Notes: generated from the sequence alone by a model not told the origin. A stretch of 64,000 bases of DNA from Lutibacter agarilyticus (GCF_900188235.1 NZ_FZNT01000010.1:102094-166093), one strand, 5' to 3'. Positions 53,263 through 63,707 are shown, counted from the first letter of the stretch. A program made the numbers and translations.

Positions 53263-54651
53263 ATGAAAAAGTATTGCAAAGTAGTTACTTTATTTCTATT
53301 CGTTTCATTAACAAGTTGTGGAACCTTTTTTAATCAGCCCTTTAAAACAAAAAAGGCTAGAATTGGAGAAAATACAACAAAAAGGGAAGGTCTACTAGAA
53401 AATATTGTACCTGTAGAACAAACCGTTGTAGGTGTTTATAAGTTTAGAGACCAAACAGGTCAATACAAACCTGTTGAAAATGGATCTACTTTTAGTACAG
53501 CTGTGACGCAAGGCGGAACATCAATTTTATTAAAATCGCTGGAAGACTCTGAATGGTTTAACCCAATTGAACGTGAAAATATTGGGAATTTATTAAATGA
53601 ACGACAAATTATACGTTCTACAAGGCAGGAATACAGTAAGGACAATAAAAATCAAACCACTTCAATACCTCCATTATTATTTGCTGGAATTATATTAGAA
53701 GGTGGAGTTGTTTCTTACGATTCCAATATAATTACAGGTGGAACCGGAGCCAGATATTTTGGCGTAGGTGCTTCAACACAATACAGAGAAGATAGAATTA
53801 CCGTTTACCTAAGAGCGGTTTCAACATCAAGCGGCCGAATATTAAAGAATGTCTATGTTTCAAAAACAATTTTATCTCAAGGTATTTCAGCTAATTTATT
53901 TAGATATGTAAATCTTCAACGTTTGTTAGAAGTTGAAACAGGTGTTACTAAAAATGAACCCGCACAATTAGCGGTAAAAGAAGCGATAGATAAAGCAGTT
54001 GAATTGTTAATTACTGAAGGAATAATTGATGGTTTGTGGGATCCAAAAGGAGGAGAACCTGTAGTTGAAATTGTAAAAGAAAGGTATTTAAATGAAAAAG
54101 CAGCAGCAGATGCTACAGTTCTTTTTGATAGAAAATTAGAAGATAGAAGAGGTGAGTCAGCCATAAATGCTGAAGGAGGCGCAACTTTTGTTTCAAACGA
54201 TTACCCAAATTCTACAGCACAAATTAGCGCCAATGTTTCTTATAAATTTTATTTTAATGAACCAAAATTTAATTTAAATGTTGGTTTGGGGTATTTTCAA
54301 TTAGAAAATGAAGGGATTTATAAGGAAGATTACATGAATTTTGATATAAATTTAGGATATGATATTTTACCTTACGACGATTTAACTCCTTTTGTATATG
54401 CCGGAATTGGTACTATCACAGATTTGAATCTCGAAAACCCACTTTTTAAATTTCAATACGGACTTGGAATAGAATATTTACCAGTGAATAATATTGGAAT
54501 TAAACTTTTTGGAGAACAAAATCTATTATTTTCTGATAAGCAGGAAGGGATTGAACAAGGAAAATACAACGATTATTATTGGAGGGTTGGTATTGGTCTA
54601 AATTTTTACTTAGGAAGACCTTATAATAGGGTAGACTCTGAAATGTTTTGA
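53263..54651 (+). CDS. csgG: CsgG-type curli secretion channel with C-terminal beta-barrel extension
   Basis: A 462-residue lipoprotein (lipobox SLTSC, Cys19), versus 277 for E. coli CsgG. The CsgG domain spans about 20-290 (VVGVYKFRDQTGQYKP, LKSLEDSEWFNPIER, the STQYREDRITVYLRAVS strand region). After it, a domain of about 160 residues with alternating strands (NVGLGYFQ, INLGYDILPYDD, FVYAGIG, YYWRVGIGLNFYL) looks like a small outer-membrane beta-barrel. The channel exports curlin. The extension seems to be a trait of Bacteroidota homologues, which I recall only vaguely. Confidence 0.9.
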   Translation: MKKYCKVVTLFLFVSLTSCGTFFNQPFKTKKARIGENTTKREGLLENIVPVEQTVVGVYKFRDQTGQYKPVENGSTFSTAVTQGGTSILLKSLEDSEWFNPIERENIGNLLNERQIIRSTRQEYSKDNKNQTTSIPPLLFAGIILEGGVVSYDSNIITGGTGARYFGVGASTQYREDRITVYLRAVSTSSGRILKNVYVSKTILSQGISANLFRYVNLQRLLEVETGVTKNEPAQLAVKEAIDKAVELLITEGIIDGLWDPKGGEPVVEIVKERYLNEKAAADATVLFDRKLEDRRGESAINAEGGATFVSNDYPNSTAQISANVSYKFYFNEPKFNLNVGLGYFQLENEGIYKEDYMNFDINLGYDILPYDDLTPFVYAGIGTITDLNLENPLFKFQYGLGIEYLPVNNIGIKLFGEQNLLFSDKQEGIEQGKYNDYYWRVGIGLNFYLGRPYNRVDSEMF

Positions 54652-54669
54652 TAATTTAAAAAAATAAAA

Positions 54670-56187
54670 ATGAAAAAAATCGTCAATTTAATTGTTTTAA
54701 TAGCTGTCAGTTTATTTTTAAGTTGTCAAGAAGATACCGTTGATTTAGTTGGTATTGGAACAATTACAGGTAGAGTTGTTGAAGCAAATAGTTTTGAGCC
54801 AATTGAAAACGCAAAAGTATCATTAAGCCCAACAAATAATACTGTTTTTACCGATGATGGTGGGTACTTTACTATTAAAGACGTTGAAGAAGGAGATTAT
54901 TCTGTAGGAGCTACAAAGGAAAATTATTTAACAACTTTTGAATCAGCAACAGTAACTGCAGGTATTGAAGTGAATGTAATATTTGAAATGAAAGATGATG
55001 AAGCTTTAAATAAAGCGCCTACAACCCCCGTGTTAAAAACACCTGAAGATGGAAGTGAATACCATGAACTTTCTGTTGAATTAACTTGGTCATCAACTGA
55101 TCCTGGTGGAGATGAAATATTGTATACCTTGCAAGTGAAGAATGATTATGATAATGAAATTTTAGAAGTTTTGGATATTGCTGATAGTTCGTATGTAATT
55201 TCAGATTTAAAATATGGAGTAAAATATTTTTGGCAAATAGCTGCTAATGATGGTATAAATGAAGAGGTATTAAGTACCGTTAATTCTTTTAGAACAAAGA
55301 TAAACCCAGATAATAGGTATTTATATGTTAAAAAGTTTACGAATAATAACAATGTAATTTATTCTGCTAGTTTTAATGAAGATGATGCAGTTGCCCAAAA
55401 TGAAGTACAGTTAACACTTGAAGAGTTAAATAGCTGGAGACCAAGAAAAAATCAAGCATCAAACCGCATTGCATTTTTGCAAACAGCTAATAATGCAACC
55501 CATTTGTTTACAATGAAAACTGATGGTTCAGATGTATTTCAGGTAACTTCAGCCGTACCTGTGAATGGTCATAATATGAATGAAATGGATTTCTCTTGGG
55601 CATCAAATGGAGATCGACTTATTTATTCAAATTACGATAAATTATATAAGATTAATAAGGATGGAAGTGGATTGCAATTAATTTACCAAACATCTGATGG
55701 AAGTTTTATTTCTGAATGTGATTGGAGTAATAATGAAAGTATGATTGCTTTAAAAACAAATGATATTAATGGTTTTAATGTACGTATTTATACTATAAAT
55801 ATGTCTGGAGATATACTTACTACAATTCTATCTGAAGTAAATGGTGCTGCAGGAGGTTTAAATATTTCAATTGATAATAAATTATTAGTTTATACACACG
55901 ACGTTTCAGGTTACGAGAGTTCAAATAATAGACAATTAGATACTAAAATTTTTATTTATGAATTTGCAACAGCCACAATAACAGATCTTTCAATAAATAA
56001 AGTACAAGGTACGAATGATTTAGATCCAAGATTTTCTCCAAATGAAGCAGAAGTTATATTTGTAAATACATCAAACGACGGAATTTCAACCAATACAATT
56101 TATAGAACTTCTATTTTTTACGATAGTGATAATAATATAGATCGAAATAAAATGTTTGAAGATGCTTTTATGCCAGATTGGGAATAA
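54670..56187 (+). CDS. lipoprotein with regulatory-like, FnIII and TolB-type beta-propeller domains
   Basis: A 505-residue lipoprotein (SLFLSC, Cys19). Domains: carboxypeptidase-regulatory-like (about 28-105; GRVVEANSFEPIENAKV), fibronectin type III (about 115-208; LTWSSTDPGGDEILYTLQV), then a six-bladed PD40/TolB-like propeller (about 215-505) with DFSWASNGDRLIYSNYD, CDWSNNESMIAL and RFSPNEAEVIF blades. It is the last gene of the curli operon, 18 nt after csgG and before a terminator. A surface or periplasmic accessory for curli assembly or binding is inferred; no named curli factor has this architecture. Confidence 0.85.
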   Translation: MKKIVNLIVLIAVSLFLSCQEDTVDLVGIGTITGRVVEANSFEPIENAKVSLSPTNNTVFTDDGGYFTIKDVEEGDYSVGATKENYLTTFESATVTAGIEVNVIFEMKDDEALNKAPTTPVLKTPEDGSEYHELSVELTWSSTDPGGDEILYTLQVKNDYDNEILEVLDIADSSYVISDLKYGVKYFWQIAANDGINEEVLSTVNSFRTKINPDNRYLYVKKFTNNNNVIYSASFNEDDAVAQNEVQLTLEELNSWRPRKNQASNRIAFLQTANNATHLFTMKTDGSDVFQVTSAVPVNGHNMNEMDFSWASNGDRLIYSNYDKLYKINKDGSGLQLIYQTSDGSFISECDWSNNESMIALKTNDINGFNVRIYTINMSGDILTTILSEVNGAAGGLNISIDNKLLVYTHDVSGYESSNNRQLDTKIFIYEFATATITDLSINKVQGTNDLDPRFSPNEAEVIFVNTSNDGISTNTIYRTSIFYDSDNNIDRNKMFEDAFMPDWE

Positions 56188-56201
56188 TACAAATTAAATA
56201 T

Positions 56202-56238
56202 AAAAAAAACCGAATGAAAATAGCATTCGGTTTTTTTT
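56202..56238 (+). terminator. terminator of the curli operon
   Basis: A perfect 15-bp stem (56202-56216 with 56224-56238) with A-run and T-run arms, loop AAAATAG. Confidence 0.93.
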
Positions 56239-56264
56239 ATGTATCATAATTAAAAAAGAAAAAT

Positions 56265-56272
56265 TACTTTTG
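56265..56272 (+). promoter_or_regulatory. -7 promoter element (TACTTTTG)
   Basis: Exact TAnnTTTG match, 23 bp upstream of the purM-like start. Confidence 0.5.
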
Positions 56273-56295
56273 CAAAACAATATAATTAAGCACAA

Positions 56296-57474
56296 ATGAG
56301 TTCAGAAATAAGTAAAAGATACAGTCAAAGAGGAGTTTCAGCATCAAAAGAAGATGTTCATAATGCAATAAAGAATGTAGATAAGGGGTTATTTCCGAAG
56401 GCATTTTGTAAAATTGTTCCTGATTATTTAACAGGTGATGAAGATTATTGCTTAATAATGCACGCTGATGGAGCAGGAACAAAATCATCTTTAGCTTATA
56501 TGTATTGGAAAGAAACTGGAGATATTTCTGTCTGGAAAGGTATTGCGCAAGATGCTTTAATAATGAATATTGACGATTTATTGTGTATAGGAGCAACAGA
56601 TAATATTATGTTGTCTTCAACTATTGGTAGAAATAAAAATGTAATTCCAGGAGAAGTTATTTCTGAAATAATAAATGGAACCGAAGAGTTGCTTCAAGAT
56701 TTAAAAAGTTTTGGAGTAGAAATTCATTCTACAGGTGGAGAAACTGCAGATGTTGGGGATTTGGTAAGAACTATAATTGTCGATTCAACAGTTACAGCAC
56801 GTATGAAACGTTGCGATGTTATTGATAATTCAAATATTAAACCAGGTGATGTAATTGTTGGTTTAGAGTCATTTGGACAAGCAACTTATGAGAAAGAATA
56901 CAATGGAGGAATGGGTTCTAACGGATTAACATCAGCACGTCATGATGTGTTTCATAAATATTTAGCTGAGAAATTTCCAGAAAGTTTTGATGCTGCAGTT
57001 CCAGAAGATTTAGTGTATTCAGGAAATATGAAATTAACCGATGTTGTTGAAAACGCTCCAATTGATGCTGGTAAATTGGTGCTTTCTCCAACACGTACCT
57101 ACGCTCCAATTATTAAAAAAATACTAGAAAAGTACAACGCAAAGAATATTCATGGAATGGTGCATTGTAGTGGAGGAGCGCAAACTAAAATTCTTCACTT
57201 TATAGATAATTTACACATTGTAAAAGACAATATGTTTAGCGTTCCGCCATTGTTTAAACTTATTCAAGAGCAAAGTAAAACAGATTGGAAAGAAATGTAT
57301 CAGGTGTTTAACTGTGGGCATAGAATGGAATTGTATGTTTCTCCTGAAGTGGCTTCAGATATTATTGAAATTTCAAACAGTTTTAATGTAAACGCTCAAA
57401 TTATTGGAAAAGTGGAGGCTTCAGAAATTAAAAAATTAACAATTAAAAGTGAATACGGTATTTTTGAGTATTAA
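56296..57474 (+). CDS. purM: phosphoribosylformylglycinamidine cyclo-ligase (AIR synthase)
   Basis: A 392-residue PurM-superfamily enzyme of the Bacteroidota type. ATP and substrate motifs are HADGAGTKSSLAYM, NIDDLLCIGA, STGGETADVGD and VHCSGGAQTK. It closes formylglycinamidine ribonucleotide to aminoimidazole ribonucleotide in purine synthesis. Single gene with its own -7 element and good length. Its N-terminal SKRYSQRGVSASKEDV segment is typical. Some relatives in this superfamily have other substrates, but the motifs fit PurM. Confidence 0.92.
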   Translation: MSSEISKRYSQRGVSASKEDVHNAIKNVDKGLFPKAFCKIVPDYLTGDEDYCLIMHADGAGTKSSLAYMYWKETGDISVWKGIAQDALIMNIDDLLCIGATDNIMLSSTIGRNKNVIPGEVISEIINGTEELLQDLKSFGVEIHSTGGETADVGDLVRTIIVDSTVTARMKRCDVIDNSNIKPGDVIVGLESFGQATYEKEYNGGMGSNGLTSARHDVFHKYLAEKFPESFDAAVPEDLVYSGNMKLTDVVENAPIDAGKLVLSPTRTYAPIIKKILEKYNAKNIHGMVHCSGGAQTKILHFIDNLHIVKDNMFSVPPLFKLIQEQSKTDWKEMYQVFNCGHRMELYVSPEVASDIIEISNSFNVNAQIIGKVEASEIKKLTIKSEYGIFEY

Positions 57475-57565
57475 ATTATTCAAAATTGAAACTAAAAAAT
57501 TGTTAAATAATTGCTTGTTCTAAGAAGTAATAATGGAGCAGAAATAGAGTGTCAAGAAAATATCG

Positions 57566-57573
57566 TAAATTTG
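57566..57573 (+). promoter_or_regulatory. -7 promoter element (TAAATTTG)
   Basis: Exact TAnnTTTG match, 19 bp upstream of prfA. Confidence 0.5.
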
Positions 57574-57592
57574 CAATCCAATAAAAAAGTAG

Positions 57593-58669
57593 ATGTTAGA
57601 TAAGTTAAGAATAGTAAAACAACGATTTGATGAGGTTTCTGATTTAATCATCCAACCAGATATTATTTCAGATCAAAAACGTTACATTCAAATTAATAAA
57701 GAATATAAAGATTTAAGCGCAGTAATGAAAATTGCTGAAGAATATGAATCGTTATTAAATAATATAGAGGAAGCGAAAGAAATTATTGCTGATGGTTCAG
57801 ATGCAGAAATGACTGAAATGGCAAAAATGGAAATAGAAGAAGCAAATGCCCGTATTCCAAAATTGGAAGAAGACATTAAGTTTATGTTAATACCTAAAGA
57901 TCCTGAAGATGCTAAAAATGTAATTGTTGAAATTAGAGCAGGTACAGGTGGTGATGAAGCAAGTATTTTTGCAGGAGATTTATATAGAATGTATACAAAA
58001 TACTGTTCTGATAAAGGATGGCAAACTGAAGTAGAAGATATTAGCGAAGGTACATCAGGAGGTTTTAAAGAAATTATTTTTAGTGTTACAGGTACTGATG
58101 TATACGGAGATATGAAATTTGAATCTGGAGTGCACCGGGTACAACGTGTTCCTCAAACTGAAACACAAGGTCGTGTGCATACTTCTGCAGCAACAGTAAT
58201 GGTATTGCCAGAGGCTGAAGAATTTGATGTTGAATTAAAACCAAGCGATATTCGTGTAGATTATTTTTGTTCTTCAGGTCCTGGAGGTCAATCTGTAAAT
58301 ACAACCTATTCAGCAGTTCGTTTAACGCACGTCCCAACAGGTTTGGTAGCGCAATGTCAAGATCAAAAATCACAGCATAAGAATAAAGAAAAAGCAATGA
58401 AAGTATTGCGTTCTCGTTTATATGAGCAAGAATTAGAGAAAAAGTTAGCTGCTGATTCAGCTAAAAGAAACTCGTTAGTTGCTAGTGGAGACCGTTCAGC
58501 TAAAATTAGAACATACAATTATCCGCAAGGACGTGTTACAGAGCACAGAATAGGTTTAACTTTATACGATTTATCGAATGTGATTAATGGAGATATTCAT
58601 AAAATTGTTGAAGAATTAAAATTAGCCGAAAATACAGAGAAATTAAAAGAATTAGGAGAAGTATTTTAA
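57593..58669 (+). CDS. prfA: peptide chain release factor 1
   Basis: A 358-residue class I release factor. The GGQ catalytic motif is in [16 protein letters not shown], and the stop-codon recognition motif PxT is [14 protein letters not shown], which marks RF1 (UAA and UAG) rather than RF2 with SPF. It frees the finished protein at the ribosome. Located alone between the AIR synthase gene and the ABC-F gene, with a strong terminator behind. Confidence 0.97.
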   Translation: MLDKLRIVKQRFDEVSDLIIQPDIISDQKRYIQINKEYKDLSAVMKIAEEYESLLNNIEEAKEIIADGSDAEMTEMAKMEIEEANARIPKLEEDIKFMLIPKDPEDAKNVIVEIRAGTGGDEASIFAGDLYRMYTKYCSDKGWQTEVEDISEGTSGGFKEIIFSVTGTDVYGDMKFESGVHRVQRVPQTETQGRVHTSAATVMVLPEAEEFDVELKPSDIRVDYFCSSGPGGQSVNTTYSAVRLTHVPTGLVAQCQDQKSQHKNKEKAMKVLRSRLYEQELEKKLAADSAKRNSLVASGDRSAKIRTYNYPQGRVTEHRIGLTLYDLSNVINGDIHKIVEELKLAENTEKLKELGEVF

Positions 58670-58691
58670 TTTATATTGACTCATAAAATTT

Positions 58692-58724
58692 AAAAGCAAG
58701 AATAAAAATTCTTGCTTTTTTTGT
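58692..58724 (+). terminator. terminator after prfA
   Basis: AAAAGCAAGAAT pairs perfectly with ATTCTTGCTTTT around an AAAA loop, followed by a T-run. Confidence 0.92.
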
Positions 58725-58761
58725 GTAAAAAAATCAGTACTATACATCAGAAAAAACAATG

Positions 58762-58769
58762 TATATTTG
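58762..58769 (+). promoter_or_regulatory. -7 promoter element (TATATTTG)
   Basis: Exact TAnnTTTG match, 21 bp upstream of the ABC-F start. Confidence 0.5.
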
Positions 58770-58790
58770 CGGCTTTCAAAAATAGGATAA

Positions 58791-60422
58791 ATGATTACAG
58801 TTAATGATATTACAATGCAATTTGGAGGAACAACATTGTTCGAAAATGTTTCTTTCTCCATAGATGAAAATGATAAAATTGCCTTAATGGGTAAAAATGG
58901 AGCAGGAAAATCTACCTTATTAAAAATTGTTGCAGGAGCCAAAAAACCTTCTTCAGGAAATATATCAGCGCCAAAAGAAGCTAAAATCGCATATTTGCCA
59001 CAACATTTGTTAGTTCAAGATGATACTACAGTTATGGAAGAAGCTTCAAAAGCATTTTCAGAAATATTTAAAATGAAAGCTGAAATTGATGAGGTAAATG
59101 AAGCATTAACAGTGAGAACGGATTATGAGAGCGACGATTATATGAAATTGATTGAACGCGTTTCAGAATTAAGTGAAAAATTTTATGCCATTGAAGAAAT
59201 TAATTACGAAGCTGAAGTAGAAAAAGCTTTGAAAGGATTAGGATTTACCAATGAAGACTTTAATAGGAAAACTTCTGAATTTTCTGGAGGATGGCGTATG
59301 AGAATCGAGTTGGCTAAAATTTTACTTCAAAAACCCGATTTAATTTTATTAGATGAGCCAACCAACCATATTGATATTGAAAGTGTACAATGGTTGGAAG
59401 ATTTTTTAATGAATTCGGCAAAAGCTGTGATCGTAATTTCACATGATAAAGCCTTTGTTGATACAATTACCAATAGAACTATTGAGGTTACTATGGGAAG
59501 AATCTATGATTATAAAGCTAATTATTCTCAATATTTAGAGTTACGAAAAGATAGAAGGGCACATCAACAAAAAGCATACGATGAACAACAAAAAATGATT
59601 CAAGAAAATACCGATTTTATTGAGCGTTTTAAAGGAACTTATTCTAAAACAAACCAAGTGCAATCACGTGTGCGTATGTTAGAAAAGTTGAAATTGGTTG
59701 AAGTTGATGAGGTTGATACTTCAGCATTGCGGTTAAAATTCCCAGCATCTCCACGAAGTGGACAGTATCCTGTAGTTGTTAGTGAATTAACTAAAAAATA
59801 TGACGAACATACCGTTTTTCAGAAAGCCAATTTAGTAATTGAACGTGGAGAGAAAGTTGCTTTTGTTGGTAAGAATGGTGAAGGTAAATCAACCATGATA
59901 AAAGCTATTATGGGAGAAATTGATTTTGAAGGAAAACTAGAAGTGGGTCATAATGCTAAAATTGGTTACTTTGCCCAAAATCAAGCTTCATTATTAGATG
60001 AAGAGCTAACAGTTTTTGAAACTATTGATCATATTGCAGTTGGAGATATTAGAACCCAAATAAAGAACTTATTGGGCGCATTTATGTTTGGAGGTGATGA
60101 TACTACAAAAAAAGTAAAAGTGCTCTCTGGTGGTGAAAAAACACGTTTAGCAATGATAAAATTATTGTTAGAGCCCGTAAATGTTTTAATATTGGATGAG
60201 CCAACAAATCATTTAGATATGAGAACAAAAGATATTATTAAAGATGCCTTAAAAGATTTTGACGGTACTTTAATATTGGTTTCTCACGACCGTGACTTTT
60301 TAGATGGTTTGGCTGATAAGGTTTTTGAATTTGGAAATAAACGTGTAAAAGAACATTTTGAAACGATTACAAGTTTTATGGCCAACAAGAAAATGGAAAG
60401 CTTACGCGAAATAGAAAAATAA
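58791..60422 (+). CDS. ABC-F family ATPase (translation factor type)
   Basis: A 543-residue soluble protein with two ABC domains and no membrane part. Domain 1 has Walker A GKNGAGKST, signature FSGGWRMR and Walker B LILLDEPTNHID; domain 2 has GKNGEGKST, LSGGEKTR and LILDEPTNHLD. The interdomain linker (about 240-320, rich in Lys, Arg and Gln: RRAHQQKAYDEQQK) is the P-site tRNA interaction motif of ABC-F proteins. Members such as EttA, Uup and YbiT act on the ribosome. Length fits YbiT-type housekeeping members; there are no signs of an antibiotic-resistance ABC-F. Confidence 0.93.
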   Translation: MITVNDITMQFGGTTLFENVSFSIDENDKIALMGKNGAGKSTLLKIVAGAKKPSSGNISAPKEAKIAYLPQHLLVQDDTTVMEEASKAFSEIFKMKAEIDEVNEALTVRTDYESDDYMKLIERVSELSEKFYAIEEINYEAEVEKALKGLGFTNEDFNRKTSEFSGGWRMRIELAKILLQKPDLILLDEPTNHIDIESVQWLEDFLMNSAKAVIVISHDKAFVDTITNRTIEVTMGRIYDYKANYSQYLELRKDRRAHQQKAYDEQQKMIQENTDFIERFKGTYSKTNQVQSRVRMLEKLKLVEVDEVDTSALRLKFPASPRSGQYPVVVSELTKKYDEHTVFQKANLVIERGEKVAFVGKNGEGKSTMIKAIMGEIDFEGKLEVGHNAKIGYFAQNQASLLDEELTVFETIDHIAVGDIRTQIKNLLGAFMFGGDDTTKKVKVLSGGEKTRLAMIKLLLEPVNVLILDEPTNHLDMRTKDIIKDALKDFDGTLILVSHDRDFLDGLADKVFEFGNKRVKEHFETITSFMANKKMESLREIEK

Positions 60423-60443
60423 ACTACTGAAATTTATAAATAG

Positions 60444-60473
60444 AAAAACCCAATCAAATATGATTGGGTTTTT
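60444..60473. terminator. bidirectional terminator between ABC-F and L20 genes
   Basis: AAAAACCCAATCA and TGATTGGGTTTTT form a 13-bp stem with loop AATA between convergent genes. Confidence 0.92.
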
Positions 60474-60497
60474 TTATATAAGCAAGAAATTAAAAAT

Positions 60498-60842
60498 CTA
60501 TTTTACTTGATCTACAACTGCCTTAAAAGCTTCTGGGTTGTTCATCGCTAAATCTGCAAGAACCTTACGATTCAATTCAATGTTATTAGCTTTTACTTTC
60601 CCCATAAACTGTGAGTAAGACAATCCATACTGACGAGCTCCAGCGTTAATACGTTGAATCCATAAAGCACGGAAAGTTCTCTTTTTGTTTTTACGGTCTC
60701 TATAAGAATATAACATTCCTTTTTCAACCGCATTTTTTGCTACTGTGTAAACGTTTTTTCTACGTCCAAAGTAACCCTTTGCTTGCTTCAATATCTTTTT
60801 TCTTTTAGCTCTTGAAGCAACTGAATTTACTGATCTTGGCAT
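60498..60842 (-). CDS. rplT: 50S ribosomal protein L20
   Basis: A 114-residue L20 with the standard start [17 protein letters not shown] and the [13 protein letters not shown] segment. It is an early assembly protein binding 23S rRNA. Last gene of thrS-infC-rpmI-rplT. L20 represses this operon in E. coli; the 96-bp gap before it shows no obvious mimic of its rRNA site. Confidence 0.98.
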   Translation of the reverse strand: MPRSVNSVASRAKRKKILKQAKGYFGRRKNVYTVAKNAVEKGMLYSYRDRKNKKRTFRALWIQRINAGARQYGLSYSQFMGKVKANNIELNRKVLADLAMNNPEAFKAVVDQVK

Positions 60843-60938
60843 AATTTCAATTTGTTTTTTTGTAGTAGGCGATAAAAATTAATTTATACTTGTATAAGCA
60901 CTACTCCAAGGTTAATAATTAAATTCCCTGTAACTTTA

Positions 60939-61136
60939 TTATTTTAAAGTTAACTGTTGTAAAATGTTAGCTGTATCTGATTTATGTACTAAACCATCAT
61001 GAGTTAACTTTAATTTACGTTTCTTACTTTTTTTAGTCAAAATGTGACTTTTAAAAGCGTGTTTTCTTTTTATTTTTCCAGAACCAGTAAGCTTAAAACG
61101 CTTCTTAGCACTAGATTTTGTTTTCATTTTAGGCAT
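60939..61136 (-). CDS. rpmI: 50S ribosomal protein L35
   Basis: A 65-residue L35 starting [20 protein letters not shown], strongly basic. A structural protein of the large subunit, located 30 nt after infC and 96 nt before rplT, the usual order. Confidence 0.97.
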   Translation of the reverse strand: MPKMKTKSSAKKRFKLTGSGKIKRKHAFKSHILTKKSKKRKLKLTHDGLVHKSDTANILQQLTLK

Positions 61137-61166
61137 TTTCTTCTACTTTTTATCTTGCTTAATATT

Positions 61167-61727
61167 TTATTTTTTCTTTGGAGCTAAATACATAATCATT
61201 CGTTTACCTTCTAATTTAGGCATTTGCTCAACTTTTCCGTATTCTTCTAATTCAGTAGCCAATCTTAATAATAAGATATGTCCTTGATCTTTATAAATAA
61301 TAGATCTTCCTTTAAAAAACACAAAAGCTTTTAATTTGGCGCCGTCTTGTAAAAACTTAATGGCATGTTTCTTTTTGAATTCAAAATCATGCTCATCTGT
61401 ATTCGGACCAAATCTAATTTCTTTAACAACAACCTTCGAAGCTTTAGATTTTTGTGCCTTTTCTCTCTTTTTTTGTTCGTAAAGAAATTTTTTATAGTCT
61501 ATAATTTTACAAACAGGAGGTTTGGCTTTTGGTGAAATTTCCACCAAATCTAACTCTTGTTCTCTTGCAAGTGATTTTGCTTTTGAAATTGAATATACGC
61601 CAACTTCAACGTTTTCACCTACTAAACGTACTTCATCAACAAATTTAATGTGCTCATTAATTCTATGTTGATCTTCCTTAATTACTCTCCAAGGCTTTCT
61701 TCCCCCTGATCGTCTCTTGATTGCTAT
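61167..61727 (-). CDS. infC: translation initiation factor IF-3 with non-canonical start codon
   Basis: About 186 residues. The frame runs from the thrS stop (61751) to 61167, and no ATG, GTG or TTG precedes the conserved N-domain ([16 protein letters not shown]). The best start is ATA at 61727 (then [12 protein letters not shown]), or ATC at 61721. Starting at the GTG at 61547 would remove the N-domain. The C-domain has the [17 protein letters not shown] linker and [15 protein letters not shown] end. IF-3 rejects non-standard starts, and E. coli infC uses AUU for self-control; this gene appears to follow the same logic. Confidence 0.93.
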   Translation of the reverse strand: MAIKRRSGGRKPWRVIKEDQHRINEHIKFVDEVRLVGENVEVGVYSISKAKSLAREQELDLVEISPKAKPPVCKIIDYKKFLYEQKKREKAQKSKASKVVVKEIRFGPNTDEHDFEFKKKHAIKFLQDGAKLKAFVFFKGRSIIYKDQGHILLLRLATELEEYGKVEQMPKLEGKRMIMYLAPKKK

Positions 61728-61748
61728 AACCGTAAATTTTAAATTAAA

Positions 61749-63689
61749 CTAAAATTGTTTTAATGTACTATTAATTTCTTTATTCAAAAACGAAATAAAT
61801 TCGTTTGTTGTAAATGATCCTAAATCTCCTTCTCCTTGTTTTCTAACTGAAACAGAACCATCTTTCTCTTCTTGTTCACCAACAATCAACATAAATGGAA
61901 TCTTATTCAATTCAGCATCCCTAATTTTTCGACCAGTTTTTTCATTTCTATCATCTACGAGGGCGCGAATTTCGGAATTTTCTAGCAAATGTAAAACATT
62001 TTCTGCATATTTCTGATATTTTTCACTGATTGGTAGTATAATAACTTGTTCAGGTGTTAACCAAAGTGGAAATTTACCTGCTGTGTGCTCTAATAAAACA
62101 GCGATAAAACGTTCCATTGAACCAAAAGGAGCTCTGTGAATCATAACCGGACGGTGTAACTGGTTGTCGGCACCTTTGTATGATAAATCAAATCTTTCAG
62201 GTAGATTATAATCAACCTGAATGGTTCCTAGCTGCCAACTTCTGCCTAACGCATCCTTTACCATGAAGTCTAATTTAGGACCGTAAAACGCAGCTTCACC
62301 ATACTCAATTACATAATCTAACCCTTTTTCTTTAGTAGCATTGATAATAGCACTTTCGGCTTTTTCCCAATTTTCATCACTACCAATGTATTTTTCTTTG
62401 TTTTCAGGATCTCTTAAAGAAACTTGAGCGGTAAAGTTTTCAAAACTTAAAGAATTAAAAACGTATAAAACTAAATCAATTACATTTTTAAATTCTTCAT
62501 CAAGTTGATCTGGTGTGCAAAAAATATGCGCATCATCTTGAGTAAAGCCTCTAACACGTGTTAGTCCATGTAATTCTCCACTTTGCTCATACCTATAAAC
62601 TGTTCCAAATTCAGCAAATCGTTTAGGTAAGTCTTTGTAAGAATAAGGTTTAAAATTATAAACTTCACAGTGGTGTGGGCAGTTCATAGGTTTCAATAAA
62701 AACTCTTCTCCTTCTTTGGGTGTATGTATTGGTTGAAAACTGTCTTCACCATACTTAGCGTAGTGACCAGAAGTTTCATACAATTCTTTCTGACCTATAT
62801 GAGGGGTCATTACCATCTCATAGCCGGCTTTCTTTTGAGCTTTTTTCAAGAAATCTTCTAACCTACCTCTTAAAGCAGCTCCTTTAGGTAACCATAAAGG
62901 CAATCCTTGTCCTACTTTTGCTGAAAAAGTAAATAGTTCTAATTCTTTTCCAAGTTTTCTATGATCTCGTTTTTTTGCTTCTTCAAGTAGTTCTAAATAC
63001 TCAGTAAGCATTTTTTGTTTAGGATATGTAACACCGTAAATTCGTGTAAGCTGATTGTTCTTTTCATCACCTCTCCAATATGCACCTGCAGCACTCATTA
63101 TTTTTACAGCTTTAATCAGTCCTGTATTTGGAATATGTCCACCACGGCATAAATCTGTAAAGTCTGAGTGGTCACAAAAAGTAATATCACCATCAATTAA
63201 GTTCTCTATTAACTCAACTTTATATTGGTTTCCTTCGTTTGTATATTTTGCCAATGCATCAGCTTTGCTAACTTCACGCATTTTAAATTCGTGTTTCCCT
63301 CTGGCTAATTCTAAAAACCTCTTTTCTATAGCAGGGAAATCTTTTTCAGAAATAACATCTTCACCTAAATCTATATCATAATAAAAACCATTTTCAATGG
63401 CAGGGCCAATAGTTAATTTTACATTTGGATAAAATGAAGTAATAGCTTGTGCTAATACGTGGGCTGATGAATGCCAAAAGGCTTTTTTACCATCAGCATC
63501 ATTAAATGTATAGAGCGTTAAATTCCCATTTTCAGTCAGTGGAGTAGTAGTTTCAATGGTTGTATCATTAAATTTTGCAGAAATTACATTCCTAGCAAAT
63601 CCTTCGCTAATATTCTTAGCAACATCCATAGGAGTACTTCCACTGTTGAAATCTCTTATTGAACCGTCTGGTAACGTTATTTGAATCAT
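61749..63689 (-). CDS. thrS: threonyl-tRNA synthetase
   Basis: A 646-residue class II synthetase. Domains: TGS (1-60; [15 protein letters not shown]), editing domain (about 60-240; [10 protein letters not shown] and the [13 protein letters not shown] metal/editing motif), the catalytic core with [13 protein letters not shown] type motif ([11 protein letters not shown]) and motif 3 [11 protein letters not shown], and an anticodon-binding C-terminus (about 545-640). The zinc Cys is in PMNCPHH. First gene of the thrS-infC-rpmI-rplT operon with a promoter just upstream. Confidence 0.98.
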   Translation of the reverse strand: MIQITLPDGSIRDFNSGSTPMDVAKNISEGFARNVISAKFNDTTIETTTPLTENGNLTLYTFNDADGKKAFWHSSAHVLAQAITSFYPNVKLTIGPAIENGFYYDIDLGEDVISEKDFPAIEKRFLELARGKHEFKMREVSKADALAKYTNEGNQYKVELIENLIDGDITFCDHSDFTDLCRGGHIPNTGLIKAVKIMSAAGAYWRGDEKNNQLTRIYGVTYPKQKMLTEYLELLEEAKKRDHRKLGKELELFTFSAKVGQGLPLWLPKGAALRGRLEDFLKKAQKKAGYEMVMTPHIGQKELYETSGHYAKYGEDSFQPIHTPKEGEEFLLKPMNCPHHCEVYNFKPYSYKDLPKRFAEFGTVYRYEQSGELHGLTRVRGFTQDDAHIFCTPDQLDEEFKNVIDLVLYVFNSLSFENFTAQVSLRDPENKEKYIGSDENWEKAESAIINATKEKGLDYVIEYGEAAFYGPKLDFMVKDALGRSWQLGTIQVDYNLPERFDLSYKGADNQLHRPVMIHRAPFGSMERFIAVLLEHTAGKFPLWLTPEQVIILPISEKYQKYAENVLHLLENSEIRALVDDRNEKTGRKIRDAELNKIPFMLIVGEQEEKDGSVSVRKQGEGDLGSFTTNEFISFLNKEINSTLKQF

Positions 63690-63707
63690 ATTTTTTTATT
63701 AAGATTG

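Noticed and set aside
61167..61547. IF-3 as a 126-residue protein from the internal GTG
   Set aside because: It would lack the whole IF-3 N-domain, which is encoded intact upstream in the same frame.
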